From assembly GCA_964555735.1 (NCBI GenBank), contig CAZKTS010000079.1:1-6952 (forward strand): 6,952 nucleotides of DNA, read 5' to 3'. The translations under genes were made by a program, and so were the position numbers. The stretch is from CAZKTS01 sp964555735 (GTDB lineage Bacteria; Actinomycetota; Acidimicrobiia; IMCC26256; PALSA-555). The notes under the pieces were generated by a model. It saw only the letters and a list, made by a program, of their open reading frames with translations, was not told where the DNA came from and did not search any database. How positions within the stretch are numbered: the first letter of the stretch is position 1; the number at the start of each line of letters is the position of its first letter. Of the stretch, positions 1-6,040 are shown piece after piece.

Positions 1-1143
1 ACCGGCCTCGACGACTTCGGGCCCGATGCGCCCGGCACCGCCGACTTCCGTGAGCGCCTCGGGCTCTGGCTCGGGGAGGTCGACGCCGACCCCAACCGCA
101 CCGGCCTCGGTCGGCTCGCCCTGCTCGGTCCGTGCGTCCGCTACGCGTCGAACCGTCTGCTGCTGCACGACCTGCTGCGCCGCCACCCGGAGATCCACGA
201 CGAGCAGATCGAGCGCCCGATCATCGTCGCCGGGTTGCCCCGGTCGGGCACGACCCATCTCCTGAACCTGCTCGGTGCCGACACGCGGTTTCGGTCGCTC
301 CCGCTCTGGGAGAGCTACGAGCCGGTGCCGATCCCCGACGAGGCCACGGTCGACGGTGTGGACGCGCGCTACGCGCGGTGCCAGGCCGAGTGGGAGAACA
401 TGCTCGCGACGGTGCCGTACCTCGCGGCCATGCACCCGATGACGCCCGACCACATCCACGAGGAGATCGAGCTCCAGCAGGCCGACTTCTCCAGCTACAA
501 CCTCGAGTGGGTGGCGCGCGTCCCCGGCTGGCGCGACTACTACTTCGCGCACGACCAGACCCCGCACTACGAGTACATGCGCACCGTTCTCAAGGCGCTG
601 CAGTGGCAGGACGGGCCCGACCGACGCCGCTCCGGGTGGGTGCTGAAGTCGCCGCAGCACCTCGAGCAGCTCGGCCCGCTCCTCGCCACGTTCCCCGACG
701 CGACCGTCGTCATCACGCACCGCGACCCGGTCTCGGTGGTGCAGTCGGCGGCGACGATGCTCACGTACGGCGCGCGCATGAGCTACGTCGACGTCGACGC
801 CGACGGCGTGCTCGCGTACTGGCGGGAGCGGATCGAGCACATCCTGCGCGCGAGCGTGCGCGATCGCGACCTCGTGCCGGAGGCGCAGCGCGTCGACGTC
901 CTCTTCCACGAGTTCATGGCCGACGACGTCGCCACCGTCGCCGGGATCTACGACATCGCGGGCGTGGAGATGACGGACGCCGCCGAGACGGAGCTGCGGG
1001 ACTACATGACCGCGCATCCACGCGGCAAGGACGGGCAGGTGGTCTACGACCTGCGCGGCGACTTCGGGGTCGAGCCGGCCGCGGTGCGCGAGCCGTTCGA
1101 CTTCTACGTCGAGCGCTTCCCGGTGACGGTGGAGGTCACGTGA
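1..1143 (+). CDS. Sulfotransferase family protein (5' end outside window)
   Basis: Probable PAPS-dependent sulfotransferase of the Sulfotransfer_3 type, which moves a sulfuryl group from PAPS to a hydroxyl of a small molecule or lipid in the cytoplasm; the acceptor cannot be told from sequence. The frame is open from the first base and already reads family sequence (TGLDDFG...), so the true start lies upstream. Of the 380 visible residues, GLPRSGTTH at 78-86 is the P-loop-like 5'-phosphosulfate-binding motif; WVLKSPQHL follows near 213-221; THRDPVSVVQS at about 239-249 is the 3'-phosphate-binding segment, with Arg241 and Ser245 in the expected places. The C-terminal region is complete and ends in TGA. 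There is no signal peptide or membrane segment in the visible part. The TTG within the P-loop (235) is internal, not a start. The last four bases overlap the GTG start of the MBL-fold gene, so the two are co-translated. Family assignment is firm; substrate is unknown. Confidence 0.93.
   Translation, partial: TGLDDFGPDAPGTADFRERLGLWLGEVDADPNRTGLGRLALLGPCVRYASNRLLLHDLLRRHPEIHDEQIERPIIVAGLPRSGTTHLLNLLGADTRFRSLPLWESYEPVPIPDEATVDGVDARYARCQAEWENMLATVPYLAAMHPMTPDHIHEEIELQQADFSSYNLEWVARVPGWRDYYFAHDQTPHYEYMRTVLKALQWQDGPDRRRSGWVLKSPQHLEQLGPLLATFPDATVVITHRDPVSVVQSAATMLTYGARMSYVDVDADGVLAYWRERIEHILRASVRDRDLVPEAQRVDVLFHEFMADDVATVAGIYDIAGVEMTDAAETELRDYMTAHPRGKDGQVVYDLRGDFGVEPAAVREPFDFYVERFPVTVEVT
1131..1135 (+). 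promoter_or_regulatory. Ribosome binding site GGAGG for the MBL-fold gene
   Basis: GGAGG lies inside the last codons of the sulfotransferase gene, 4 nt before the GTG at 1140. It fixes the start of the downstream gene at the GTGA overlap. The frame is open far upstream of this point, but that upstream part is only a shadow of the sulfotransferase. Confidence 0.75.
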
Positions 1144-2429
1144 GCAACCCATCCGACGCAGCGGCGCGGGCGGCGATGGTCGACCGGCTGATCGACGAGC
1201 GTCCGGGCCGCGAGCTGCTCGTCCCGCGATACGACCACGAGGCCGTGCCCGTCGCCGACTTCGTCTACCGCTCGGCCGGGACGACCGCGAGCTACCTCGT
1301 GGTCACCGATGCCGGGCGGCTGATCGTGAACACCGGCATGGGCTTCGAGGCGCCGCACCACCGGCGCCTGTTCGACGCGATCTGCCCGGGGCCGACGCCG
1401 TTCATCGTCACCACCCAGGCCCACGTCGACCACGTCGGCGGCGTGGCACGGTTCCGCGAGCCCGAGACGGTGTACGTCGCTCAGGCCGCGAACCCGGCGT
1501 GCCAACGCGACGACCAGCGCATCCAGGCGTTCCGCATGTCGACCGCGCAGATCTGGTTCGACCTGCTCGACGACATCAAGGCGCTGATGGCGGAGAACCC
1601 CGGCGTGCCGATCACCCAGGACGTCCCGACGCCGGACGTGCTGTTCGACACCACGTACGCGTTCTCCATCGGGGACCTGGAGGTGGAGCTGCACTCCACC
1701 CCGGGCGGCGAGACGGTCGACGCGTCCGTGGTGTGGTTGCCGCAGCATCGGATCGCGCTGGTGAGCAACCTGTTCGGGCCGCTGTTCCCGCACTTCCCCA
1801 ACTTCAACACGCTGCGGGGCGACAAGTACCGCTTCGTCGAGCCCTACCTGCGCGCGGTGGAGACGGTCCGCAGCCTCGGACCCGAGCTCCTGATCACGGG
1901 GCGACACACGCCGATCGCCGGGCGGGACCTCATCGACGCCAGCCTCGAGCGGCTGCACGGCGCGGTCGAGCACGTGCACACCGAGACGCTCGCGGGCATC
2001 AACGCGGGGACCGACGTCGTCACGCTGATGCGTGAGGTGACGCTGCCGGACCATCTGCGCGTCGGCCAGGGCTACGGCAAGGTCGCGTGGGGCGTGCGCA
2101 CGATCTGGGAGAGCTACATCGGTTGGTTCCAGCTCCGGTCGTCGACCGAGCTGTACCCCGTGCGCCCCGAGGCGGCGACGGCGGAGCTCGCCGCACTCCT
2201 CGGCGCCGATGCGGTCGTCGCGCGCGCCCGTGAGCTCCTCGCCGCCGGTGACCCGGTGCTCGCGTTGCATCTCGCGGAAGCGGTCCTGGCGCGCGACGCC
2301 GGCGACGATCAGGCCCGGGCGGTCGCGGCCGACGCGCACCGGGCGCTGCTCGCCGCCGGCGGCGACGTCAGCTTCTGGGAGAACGGCTGGTTGCTCGACC
2401 AGCTCGCGCGCTACTCGAACCCGGCCTAG
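1140..2429 (+). CDS. MBL-fold alkylsulfatase-like hydrolase with altered metal motif
   Basis: A 429-residue metallo-beta-lactamase-fold protein resembling the SdsA1-type alkylsulfatases, which hydrolyse alkyl sulfates with two zinc ions. Residues about 35-265 are the MBL core. The metal motif reads TTQAHVDHVGG (91-101): His95, Asp97 and His98 are present, but Gln93 stands where the first His of HxHxDH is usual. TPGGE (187-191) resembles the family's PGxE element, TLRG (224-227) is typical of alkylsulfatases, and His256 in GRHTPIAG is a likely late ligand. Residues about 305-425 (AWGVRTIWESYIGWF, then a helical TPR-like stretch) match the alkylsulfatase dimerisation domain. Compared with SdsA1 (about 650 residues) it lacks the signal peptide and the C-terminal SCP2-like domain, so it is probably cytoplasmic. 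GTG start chosen from GGAGG at 1131 and the 4-nt overlap with the sulfotransferase stop. It may be a true sulfatase, another ester hydrolase, or have altered metal use. Fold confidence is high; activity is unproven. Confidence 0.9.
   Translation: MSNPSDAAARAAMVDRLIDERPGRELLVPRYDHEAVPVADFVYRSAGTTASYLVVTDAGRLIVNTGMGFEAPHHRRLFDAICPGPTPFIVTTQAHVDHVGGVARFREPETVYVAQAANPACQRDDQRIQAFRMSTAQIWFDLLDDIKALMAENPGVPITQDVPTPDVLFDTTYAFSIGDLEVELHSTPGGETVDASVVWLPQHRIALVSNLFGPLFPHFPNFNTLRGDKYRFVEPYLRAVETVRSLGPELLITGRHTPIAGRDLIDASLERLHGAVEHVHTETLAGINAGTDVVTLMREVTLPDHLRVGQGYGKVAWGVRTIWESYIGWFQLRSSTELYPVRPEAATAELAALLGADAVVARARELLAAGDPVLALHLAEAVLARDAGDDQARAVAADAHRALLAAGGDVSFWENGWLLDQLARYSNPA
2426..2429. other. Shared CTAG at convergent stop codons
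   Basis: The palindrome CTAG supplies the TAG stop of the + strand MBL-fold gene (2427-2429) and the TAG stop of the - strand peptidase gene (2428-2426). The two coding regions therefore overlap by 4 nt with no space for a separate terminator. Confidence 0.9.
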
Positions 2430-3766
2430 ACGTCGCGCCGGATGCAGGCGTCGGCACCCCCGTCGAACCCGGTCCGGAACGCACGCACCCGATCGAACGC
2501 GGTGGCGTCGCCGCGGCCCTCGAGGGCGACGAACGTGAGGACGGCCTCGTCCAGATCGCCGGGCGAGAGGGAGAGCTCGATGCTCTTCGGCAGCTCACCG
2601 CGGGAGACCGCGCCGGTCCACGCGCCGGTCAGGCAGTCGGCCTCGAGGTGCGCGTCGGCGGTGCCGATCGGACGCCCCATGGTCGAGGCTGCCGACGACG
2701 AGTAGGCCGCGGCGATCAGCATGCCGGCGCCGAAGTCACCCGAGTCGTCGTACGCCCGCTCCATCGCGCCGGTGCGGTAGATGATGCGGTCGTCGGCCGT
2801 GCAGTACACGACGTCGTCGGTGAGCACGCCGCGGTCGCTCCCGTGGTCGCACGCCGCCGGGTCACCGGCCACGATGTCGGCAACGCCGGCGTCCTTGCCC
2901 GCGGTGTCGGTCCAGTAGGTGTCGAGCGCGGGCGTGATGGCGTCTTGGATCTCGGACAGCGGGAGGTCGCCACCGTTCTCGTAGTCGGTCTGCGTGCCGT
3001 ACGCGGTCTCGGTGACCTCGGGCGGGTTCGACTCGTAGTCCGCGCAGCGCGCCGCACCGTCCTCGAAGCCGTCCTGGAACGCGCTCACGCGGTCGAACGC
3101 GTTGCCGTGCGCGCCTTCCTGGCTCGGATCGATGCCGGGCGGGTCACGGAACTGGAGGAAGCCGCTCAGCGCGGTGTCGAGGTCGTGGCTGCCGAGCGAC
3201 AGGTCGGTGTCGCCGTCGGCCACCGCCTGGGCCCACGAACCCGCGAAGCAGTCGGCTTGCTGCTCGAGGTACACGGTCGGGGCGTTGAACTGCACGCGAG
3301 CCTGGATCGCGTGGCCGAACTCGTGGGCCAACACCAGCGCGACGGCGAACCGGCCGTGGTCACGCTCGAGCTGGGGGATGAGCCCCTGCTCGTCCCAGGC
3401 CACGAAGTCACCCTCGGAGCAGTAGAAGGCGTTGCCCGCAACCTCCTCGTACGGGACGCGGCCCGCGGTACCGCAGCCCGGCGGCGGGACCTGCTCGGAG
3501 TACGGGAAGAGGCGGTCGCTGGGGATCGGGTCGTAGGCATCGCCGTAGACGTCGGGGAACGTGGCGGCCCAGTAGTCCTGGACCGCGGCGATGGTCGCGG
3601 CGACGTCGCCGTCGTACGACGCTGCGGCAGCGGAAGAAGAAGCGGAAGAAGAGGAAGAGGTGGCGGCAGCGCGCTCGGGCGTCGCTGCGGCGACGCCGGA
3701 CCAGCCGGCACCGGCGGTCAGGAGGCAGAGCGCGAGGAGGACGGCCACGGGCCGGAGGCGGGACAC
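2426..3766 (-). CDS. Secreted neutral zinc metallopeptidase with degenerate second module
   Basis: A 446-residue exported protein, probably a gluzincin-like neutral zinc metallopeptidase (YpfJ/Zn_peptidase type) cleaving unknown extracellular proteins. A Sec signal peptide (MSRLRP, then a hydrophobic run to about residue 18, small residues to about 27) is followed by a Ser/Ala-rich linker (36-50). Module 1 (about 58-243) has HEFGH at 148-152 and the downstream EQQADC (168-173), whose Glu168 is the expected third zinc ligand. Module 2 (about 275-441) repeats the layout (HLEADCLTGAW, then TAFDRVRAF...GF) but has AAYSS at 353-357 where HEFGH should be, so it cannot bind zinc the same way. Each module has four cysteines in similar spacing: 98/116/173/241 and 306/322/378/441, probably disulfides. 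The GTG start at 3766 is preferred because AGGAG sits 5 nt upstream and it gives a typical signal peptide; an ATG at 3787 would add seven residues but has no good RBS. Convergent with, and touching, the MBL-fold gene. Confidence 0.88.
   Translation of the reverse strand: MSRLRPVAVLLALCLLTAGAGWSGVAAATPERAAATSSSSSASSSAAAASYDGDVAATIAAVQDYWAATFPDVYGDAYDPIPSDRLFPYSEQVPPPGCGTAGRVPYEEVAGNAFYCSEGDFVAWDEQGLIPQLERDHGRFAVALVLAHEFGHAIQARVQFNAPTVYLEQQADCFAGSWAQAVADGDTDLSLGSHDLDTALSGFLQFRDPPGIDPSQEGAHGNAFDRVSAFQDGFEDGAARCADYESNPPEVTETAYGTQTDYENGGDLPLSEIQDAITPALDTYWTDTAGKDAGVADIVAGDPAACDHGSDRGVLTDDVVYCTADDRIIYRTGAMERAYDDSGDFGAGMLIAAAYSSSAASTMGRPIGTADAHLEADCLTGAWTGAVSRGELPKSIELSLSPGDLDEAVLTFVALEGRGDATAFDRVRAFRTGFDGGADACIRRDV
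3617..3661 (-). repeat. Ser/Ala low-complexity linker tract
   Basis: The + strand is a purine-rich run of gaa/gag/gcg triplets. On the - strand it encodes a Ser/Ala linker (residues about 36-50 of the peptidase) between signal peptide and first peptidase module. It is probably a flexible spacer and may vary in length between strains by slippage. Confidence 0.7.
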
Positions 3767-3771
3767 GGGGG

Positions 3772-3776
3772 CTCCT
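3772..3776 (-). promoter_or_regulatory. Ribosome binding site AGGAG deciding the peptidase start
   Basis: On the - strand, AGGAG is followed by five C residues and then the GTG at 3766-3764. No comparable motif precedes the in-frame ATG at 3787; the sequence there reads TTCTCCTGCTCG. This favours the GTG start. Confidence 0.7.
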
Positions 3777-3797
3777 GTCGTCGACATCGAGCAGGAG

Positions 3798-3824
3798 AAC
3801 GAGCCCGCCGTCGCCCCCGGTTCC
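3798..3824 (-). promoter_or_regulatory. Possible ECF-sigma-type promoter for the peptidase gene
   Basis: On the - strand GGAAC (3824-3820) is followed by an 18-nt spacer and CGTT (3801-3798). This resembles the GGAA...GTT promoters of actinobacterial stress ECF sigma factors. Transcription would begin near 3790, giving a leader of about 24 nt before the GTG at 3766 and excluding use of the ATG at 3787. Short motifs like these occur by chance, so this is only a candidate. Confidence 0.3.
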
Positions 3825-3858
3825 CACCCTGAGGAAACTCACAGGTTCGGACGGCGGG
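3804..3858. repeat. 9-bp perfect inverted repeat in the intergenic gap
   Basis: CCCGCCGTC (3804-3812) and GACGGCGGG (3850-3858) are exact reverse complements separated by 37 nt. They lie between the end of the glycine-rich gene and the start of the peptidase gene, and one arm falls in the spacer of the candidate ECF-type promoter. It could be a regulator-binding pair or a long-loop hairpin; there is no T-tract to make it a convincing terminator. In GC-rich DNA chance is also possible. Confidence 0.4.
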
Positions 3859-3867
3859 TGACCCCGG

Positions 3868-4818
3868 CTATCCCGTGAAGCGCACCGGCGCATCCAGGGG
3901 TGTGGCACTGCCGGCGGTGCCCGACGCCCCACACGCGGGGTCGTCGAGCACATAGGTGACGGTCACGCCGCCGTCACCGTTGGTCCCGGGGTTCGTGGTG
4001 GTCACGCTGCCCGCGCCGCTCGGGAAGCTCGCCCCGCCGCCGCCGCCGGACGATGCTTCGCCGCCGCTGCCGCCGCCGCCACCGCCTCCACCGTGGTAGC
4101 CGCCGCCGCCACCACCACCGCCGGCGCTGGCCGAGACGCCACTGCCGCCCGAGCCGCCGTGGCGCAGCGTGGGCGTGTCGCCCGCGGTGGCCGCGGTCCC
4201 GCCCCCAGCACCGGCGCTGCCGGGCCCGGCGACGCTCCCGCCGCCGCCGCCGGTCCCGTTCGAGCCGTCGGCGCCGTCGGCACCGGCCGCACCACCGGCG
4301 CCGCCCGCGCTCTGGTCGGCGGCGCGTGCGCCCCCGCCGCCCCCGCCGCCCGCGACCAGCACCTCGCTCGTGCCTCGAAGGATCGCGGTGGCGCCGCCAC
4401 CGGGCGCGCCGTCGAGGAACTCGCCGTCACCACCGAGGCCACCACCGCCATAGGTGGAGGTGCCACCGTTGCCGCCGCTCTCGCCGACCGCGATCGTCAA
4501 CGACTCGCCGGGCGTCACGCTCAGCGTGATCGACACCGCTCCGCCGCTACCCCCCGGGCCGCCGGTGCCCTGCCCACCGTTCTGGCCCGTGCCGCCGTCG
4601 GCCCCGAAAGCATCGAAGGTGGCCGAGCACACACCCGCCGGCACCACGAAGGTCGCGTCGGCGGTGAAGGAGTCGGTTGCCGCACCGGCCGGTTGGCTAC
4701 CCCCGCCGACCAACCCGAGCAACAGCGCAGTCCCCGCGAGTAGCGCCGGGGTGCGGTGCCGTGTGACTGATCGCCCTGCGGCCACTGTCGGAGCGTAGCG
4801 AGTGGCCAGGGCGTGCAC
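3868..4818 (-). CDS. Secreted glycine-rich domain protein
   Basis: A 316-residue exported glycine-rich protein of unknown role. A signal peptide has its hydrophobic core at about 25-37 (ALLAGTALLLGLV) and a likely cleavage after PAGA (46). The mature part opens with ATFVVPAGVCSATFDAFGADGG (54-75), then VSITLSVTPGESLTIAVGESGG (95-116), long Gly tracts (157-265) and a closing strand GGVTVTYV (283-290). This is the layout of bacterial glycine-rich domains, where beta strands frame a polyglycine-helix-like core. The only mature cysteines, Cys64 and Cys296, flank the domain and may form a closing disulfide. No transmembrane anchor or sorting signal follows. The GTG start at 4818 has GAGGA 8 nt upstream; a later GTG at 4785 gives a shorter, more typical signal peptide but lacks an RBS, so the start is uncertain. 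It begins 19 nt after the CoA-transferase stop and could share its transcript. It could be a surface, matrix or adhesion component; the function is not recognisable. Confidence 0.8.
   Translation of the reverse strand: MHALATRYAPTVAAGRSVTRHRTPALLAGTALLLGLVGGGSQPAGAATDSFTADATFVVPAGVCSATFDAFGADGGTGQNGGQGTGGPGGSGGAVSITLSVTPGESLTIAVGESGGNGGTSTYGGGGLGGDGEFLDGAPGGGATAILRGTSEVLVAGGGGGGGARAADQSAGGAGGAAGADGADGSNGTGGGGGSVAGPGSAGAGGGTAATAGDTPTLRHGGSGGSGVSASAGGGGGGGGYHGGGGGGGGSGGEASSGGGGGASFPSGAGSVTTTNPGTNGDGGVTVTYVLDDPACGASGTAGSATPLDAPVRFTG
4024..4350 (-). repeat. Glycine-codon low-complexity tract (GGC/GGT runs)
   Basis: Dense, imperfect glycine-codon runs, several with 7-8 consecutive Gly codons, interrupted by Ala, Ser, Thr and single Tyr/His codons. 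On the + strand they appear as ccg/cca runs and create long meaningless open frames. The tract is prone to slippage and assembly error, but the frame stays open across it to a sensible C-terminus. Confidence 0.8.
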
Positions 4819-4841
4819 CGGGAGCGTCCTCGGCTCGCTAC
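4795..4841 (-). repeat. 8-bp inverted repeat around the glycine-rich gene start
   Basis: GTAGCGAG (4795-4802) and CTCGCTAC (4834-4841) are exact reverse complements with a 31-nt loop. On the - strand transcript the loop contains GAGGA (4831-4827) and the GTG at 4818-4816, and the first arm includes the CoA-transferase stop codon. It could fold as a translation-modulating hairpin; the stem is short and it may be chance. Confidence 0.35.
4827..4831 (-). promoter_or_regulatory. Ribosome binding site GAGGA for the glycine-rich gene
   Basis: On the - strand GAGGA lies 8 nt before the GTG at 4818, in the 19-nt gap after the CoA-transferase stop. It supports this start over the later in-frame GTG at 4785, which has no purine-rich motif upstream. 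Confidence 0.5.
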
Positions 4842-6040
4842 CCGACGACGCCGGCGGCGCGGAGCGCGTCGATGCGGGCGGCGAGGCCGAGCTCGGTGAG
4901 GACCGCGTCGGTGTCCTGGCCGAGGGCGGGGGCGGCGCCGCCGAGGGCGGCCGGGGTGGCGCCGAACTGGGTCGGGTGCCGGGGGCGACGGACTCGGCCG
5001 ACGACGGGGTCGTCGGACTCCTCGAACAGCCCGATCGCCCGCGCGTGCGGATCGTCGACGAGCTCGGCGGGTGCGAGCACGACGCCGCACGGCACCCGCT
5101 CGGCCTCGAGGCGCTCGATCGCCTCGGCCGTCGAGAGCTTCGCGGCGGCCTCGTAGCAGCGGTCCATGATCACGTTCATCACGTCGCGGTTCTTGGCGCG
5201 CTCCATGATCGTGGCGACGCGCGGGTCGTCGTAGCCGTCGACACCGAACGCCCGGCACATGCCCGAGAAGTCGGCGTCCGACGTCGGCGTCGTGATGCCC
5301 CAGCCGTCGGTGAACGCGAACGGCCGGAAGTTGGACGAGAAGCTCGACTTCATCGTGCCATCGGCCTCGGTGAGCACCTCGTTGCCGGCGGCGTCGGCCC
5401 AGAGGAACGACACCACCGCGTCGAGCATCGAGAGCTGCACGTGCTGGCCACCCGCGCCACGCTCGCGTGCGAAGAGCGCCGCGGTGATGGCCTGCGACGC
5501 GTAGAGCGCGGTCACCTTGTCGGCGGCGGTCTGGTTGAGGAACCGCGGCGCACCGGTGTCGGGGTCGGCCTGGTTGCTCGCGAAGCCGCCGTACGCCTGG
5601 ATCACGGTGTCGTACGCGCTCTTGCCCGCGTACGGCCCGTCGGGCCCGAAGCCCGACAGCGACGCGTAGATCAGCCCGGGGTTCTCACCCGAGAGCGCCT
5701 CGTAGCCGAGACCGAGGCGGTCCATCACGCCGGGTCGGAAGTTCTGCACCACCACGTCGGCGTCGCGCGCGAGCGCACGAAAGATGTCGCGGCCGTCGTC
5801 GGTGTGGATGTCGAGGGCGATCGAGCGCTTGCCACGGTTGCACATCGTGTAGAGAGCGCTCGTGCCGTTCACCGCCGCGCCGACGTACCGAGCGATGTCG
5901 CCGAAGCCGGTGCGCTCCACCTTCACCACGTCGGCACCCTGATCGGCGAGCAACGCAGCCGAGTACGGCCCGGTGAGCGCGATCGAGCAGTCGATGACCC
6001 GCACTCCGGCCAGCGGACCCTGCCGTTCTGCGGCGCTCAC
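4838..6040 (-). CDS. Family III CoA-transferase (CaiB/BaiF type)
   Basis: A complete 400-residue family III CoA-transferase, the class that moves CoA between carboxylic acids through an aspartyl-CoA thioester intermediate; some relatives act as racemases or on carnitine, formate or bile acids. Family motifs are clear: LAGVRVIDCS at the N-terminus, ADVVKVE (36-42), the CoA-contact segment NRGKRSIALD (68-77), VVVQNFRPGVMDRLGLGYE (97-115), SGFGPDGPYAGKSAYDTVIQAYGG (129-152), and TAADKV (171-176) with Asp174 as the likely catalytic aspartate. The C-terminal part VPCGVVLAP...DDPHARA (316-334) is also typical. There is no signal peptide, so it is cytosolic. The GTG start overlaps the TGA of the upstream SDR gene by 4 nt, with GGAG 8 nt before it; the frame stays open further upstream, but that part is only a shadow of the SDR gene. 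Coupling to the SDR suggests one pathway for an acyl-CoA compound. The exact donor and acceptor are unknown. Confidence 0.95.
   Translation of the reverse strand: MSAAERQGPLAGVRVIDCSIALTGPYSAALLADQGADVVKVERTGFGDIARYVGAAVNGTSALYTMCNRGKRSIALDIHTDDGRDIFRALARDADVVVQNFRPGVMDRLGLGYEALSGENPGLIYASLSGFGPDGPYAGKSAYDTVIQAYGGFASNQADPDTGAPRFLNQTAADKVTALYASQAITAALFARERGAGGQHVQLSMLDAVVSFLWADAAGNEVLTEADGTMKSSFSSNFRPFAFTDGWGITTPTSDADFSGMCRAFGVDGYDDPRVATIMERAKNRDVMNVIMDRCYEAAAKLSTAEAIERLEAERVPCGVVLAPAELVDDPHARAIGLFEESDDPVVGRVRRPRHPTQFGATPAALGGAAPALGQDTDAVLTELGLAARIDALRAAGVVG
6037..6040 (-). other. GTGA stop/start overlap coupling SDR and CoA-transferase genes
   Basis: The SDR stop TGA (6039-6037) and the CoA-transferase start GTG (6040-6038) share bases, a classic sign of translational coupling. 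GGAG at 6052-6049 on the - strand serves as RBS 8 nt upstream. Confidence 0.85.

Noticed and set aside
132..1139. N-terminal extension of the MBL-fold frame
   Set aside because: It is a shadow of the sulfotransferase gene, Arg/Ala-rich, without motifs; the GTG at 1140 with GGAGG fits better.
1104..2339. Long - strand open frame (411 codons) opposite the MBL-fold gene
   Set aside because: Its translation is Arg/Val/Asp-rich with no domain, and it is antisense to a gene with clear family motifs; such frames are common in GC-rich DNA.
2421..2441. CCGGC/GCCGG hairpin as a bidirectional terminator
   Set aside because: The stem is only 5 bp with an 11-nt loop and has no T-tract on either side; too weak to annotate.
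3764..3787. ATG at 3787 as start of the peptidase
   Set aside because: It has no upstream RBS, adds seven residues before a typical signal peptide, and the AGGAG for the GTG at 3766 lies inside this extension. It cannot be fully excluded.
2648..3832. Long + strand open frame (394 codons) opposite the peptidase gene
   Set aside because: Low-complexity Val/Arg/Gly translation with no recognisable motif, antisense to a gene with signal peptide and HEFGH.
4024..4350. Repeated ccg/cca triplets that might suggest a tandem array or CRISPR
   Set aside because: The pattern follows glycine codons of the - strand gene; there are no uniform repeats with unique spacers.
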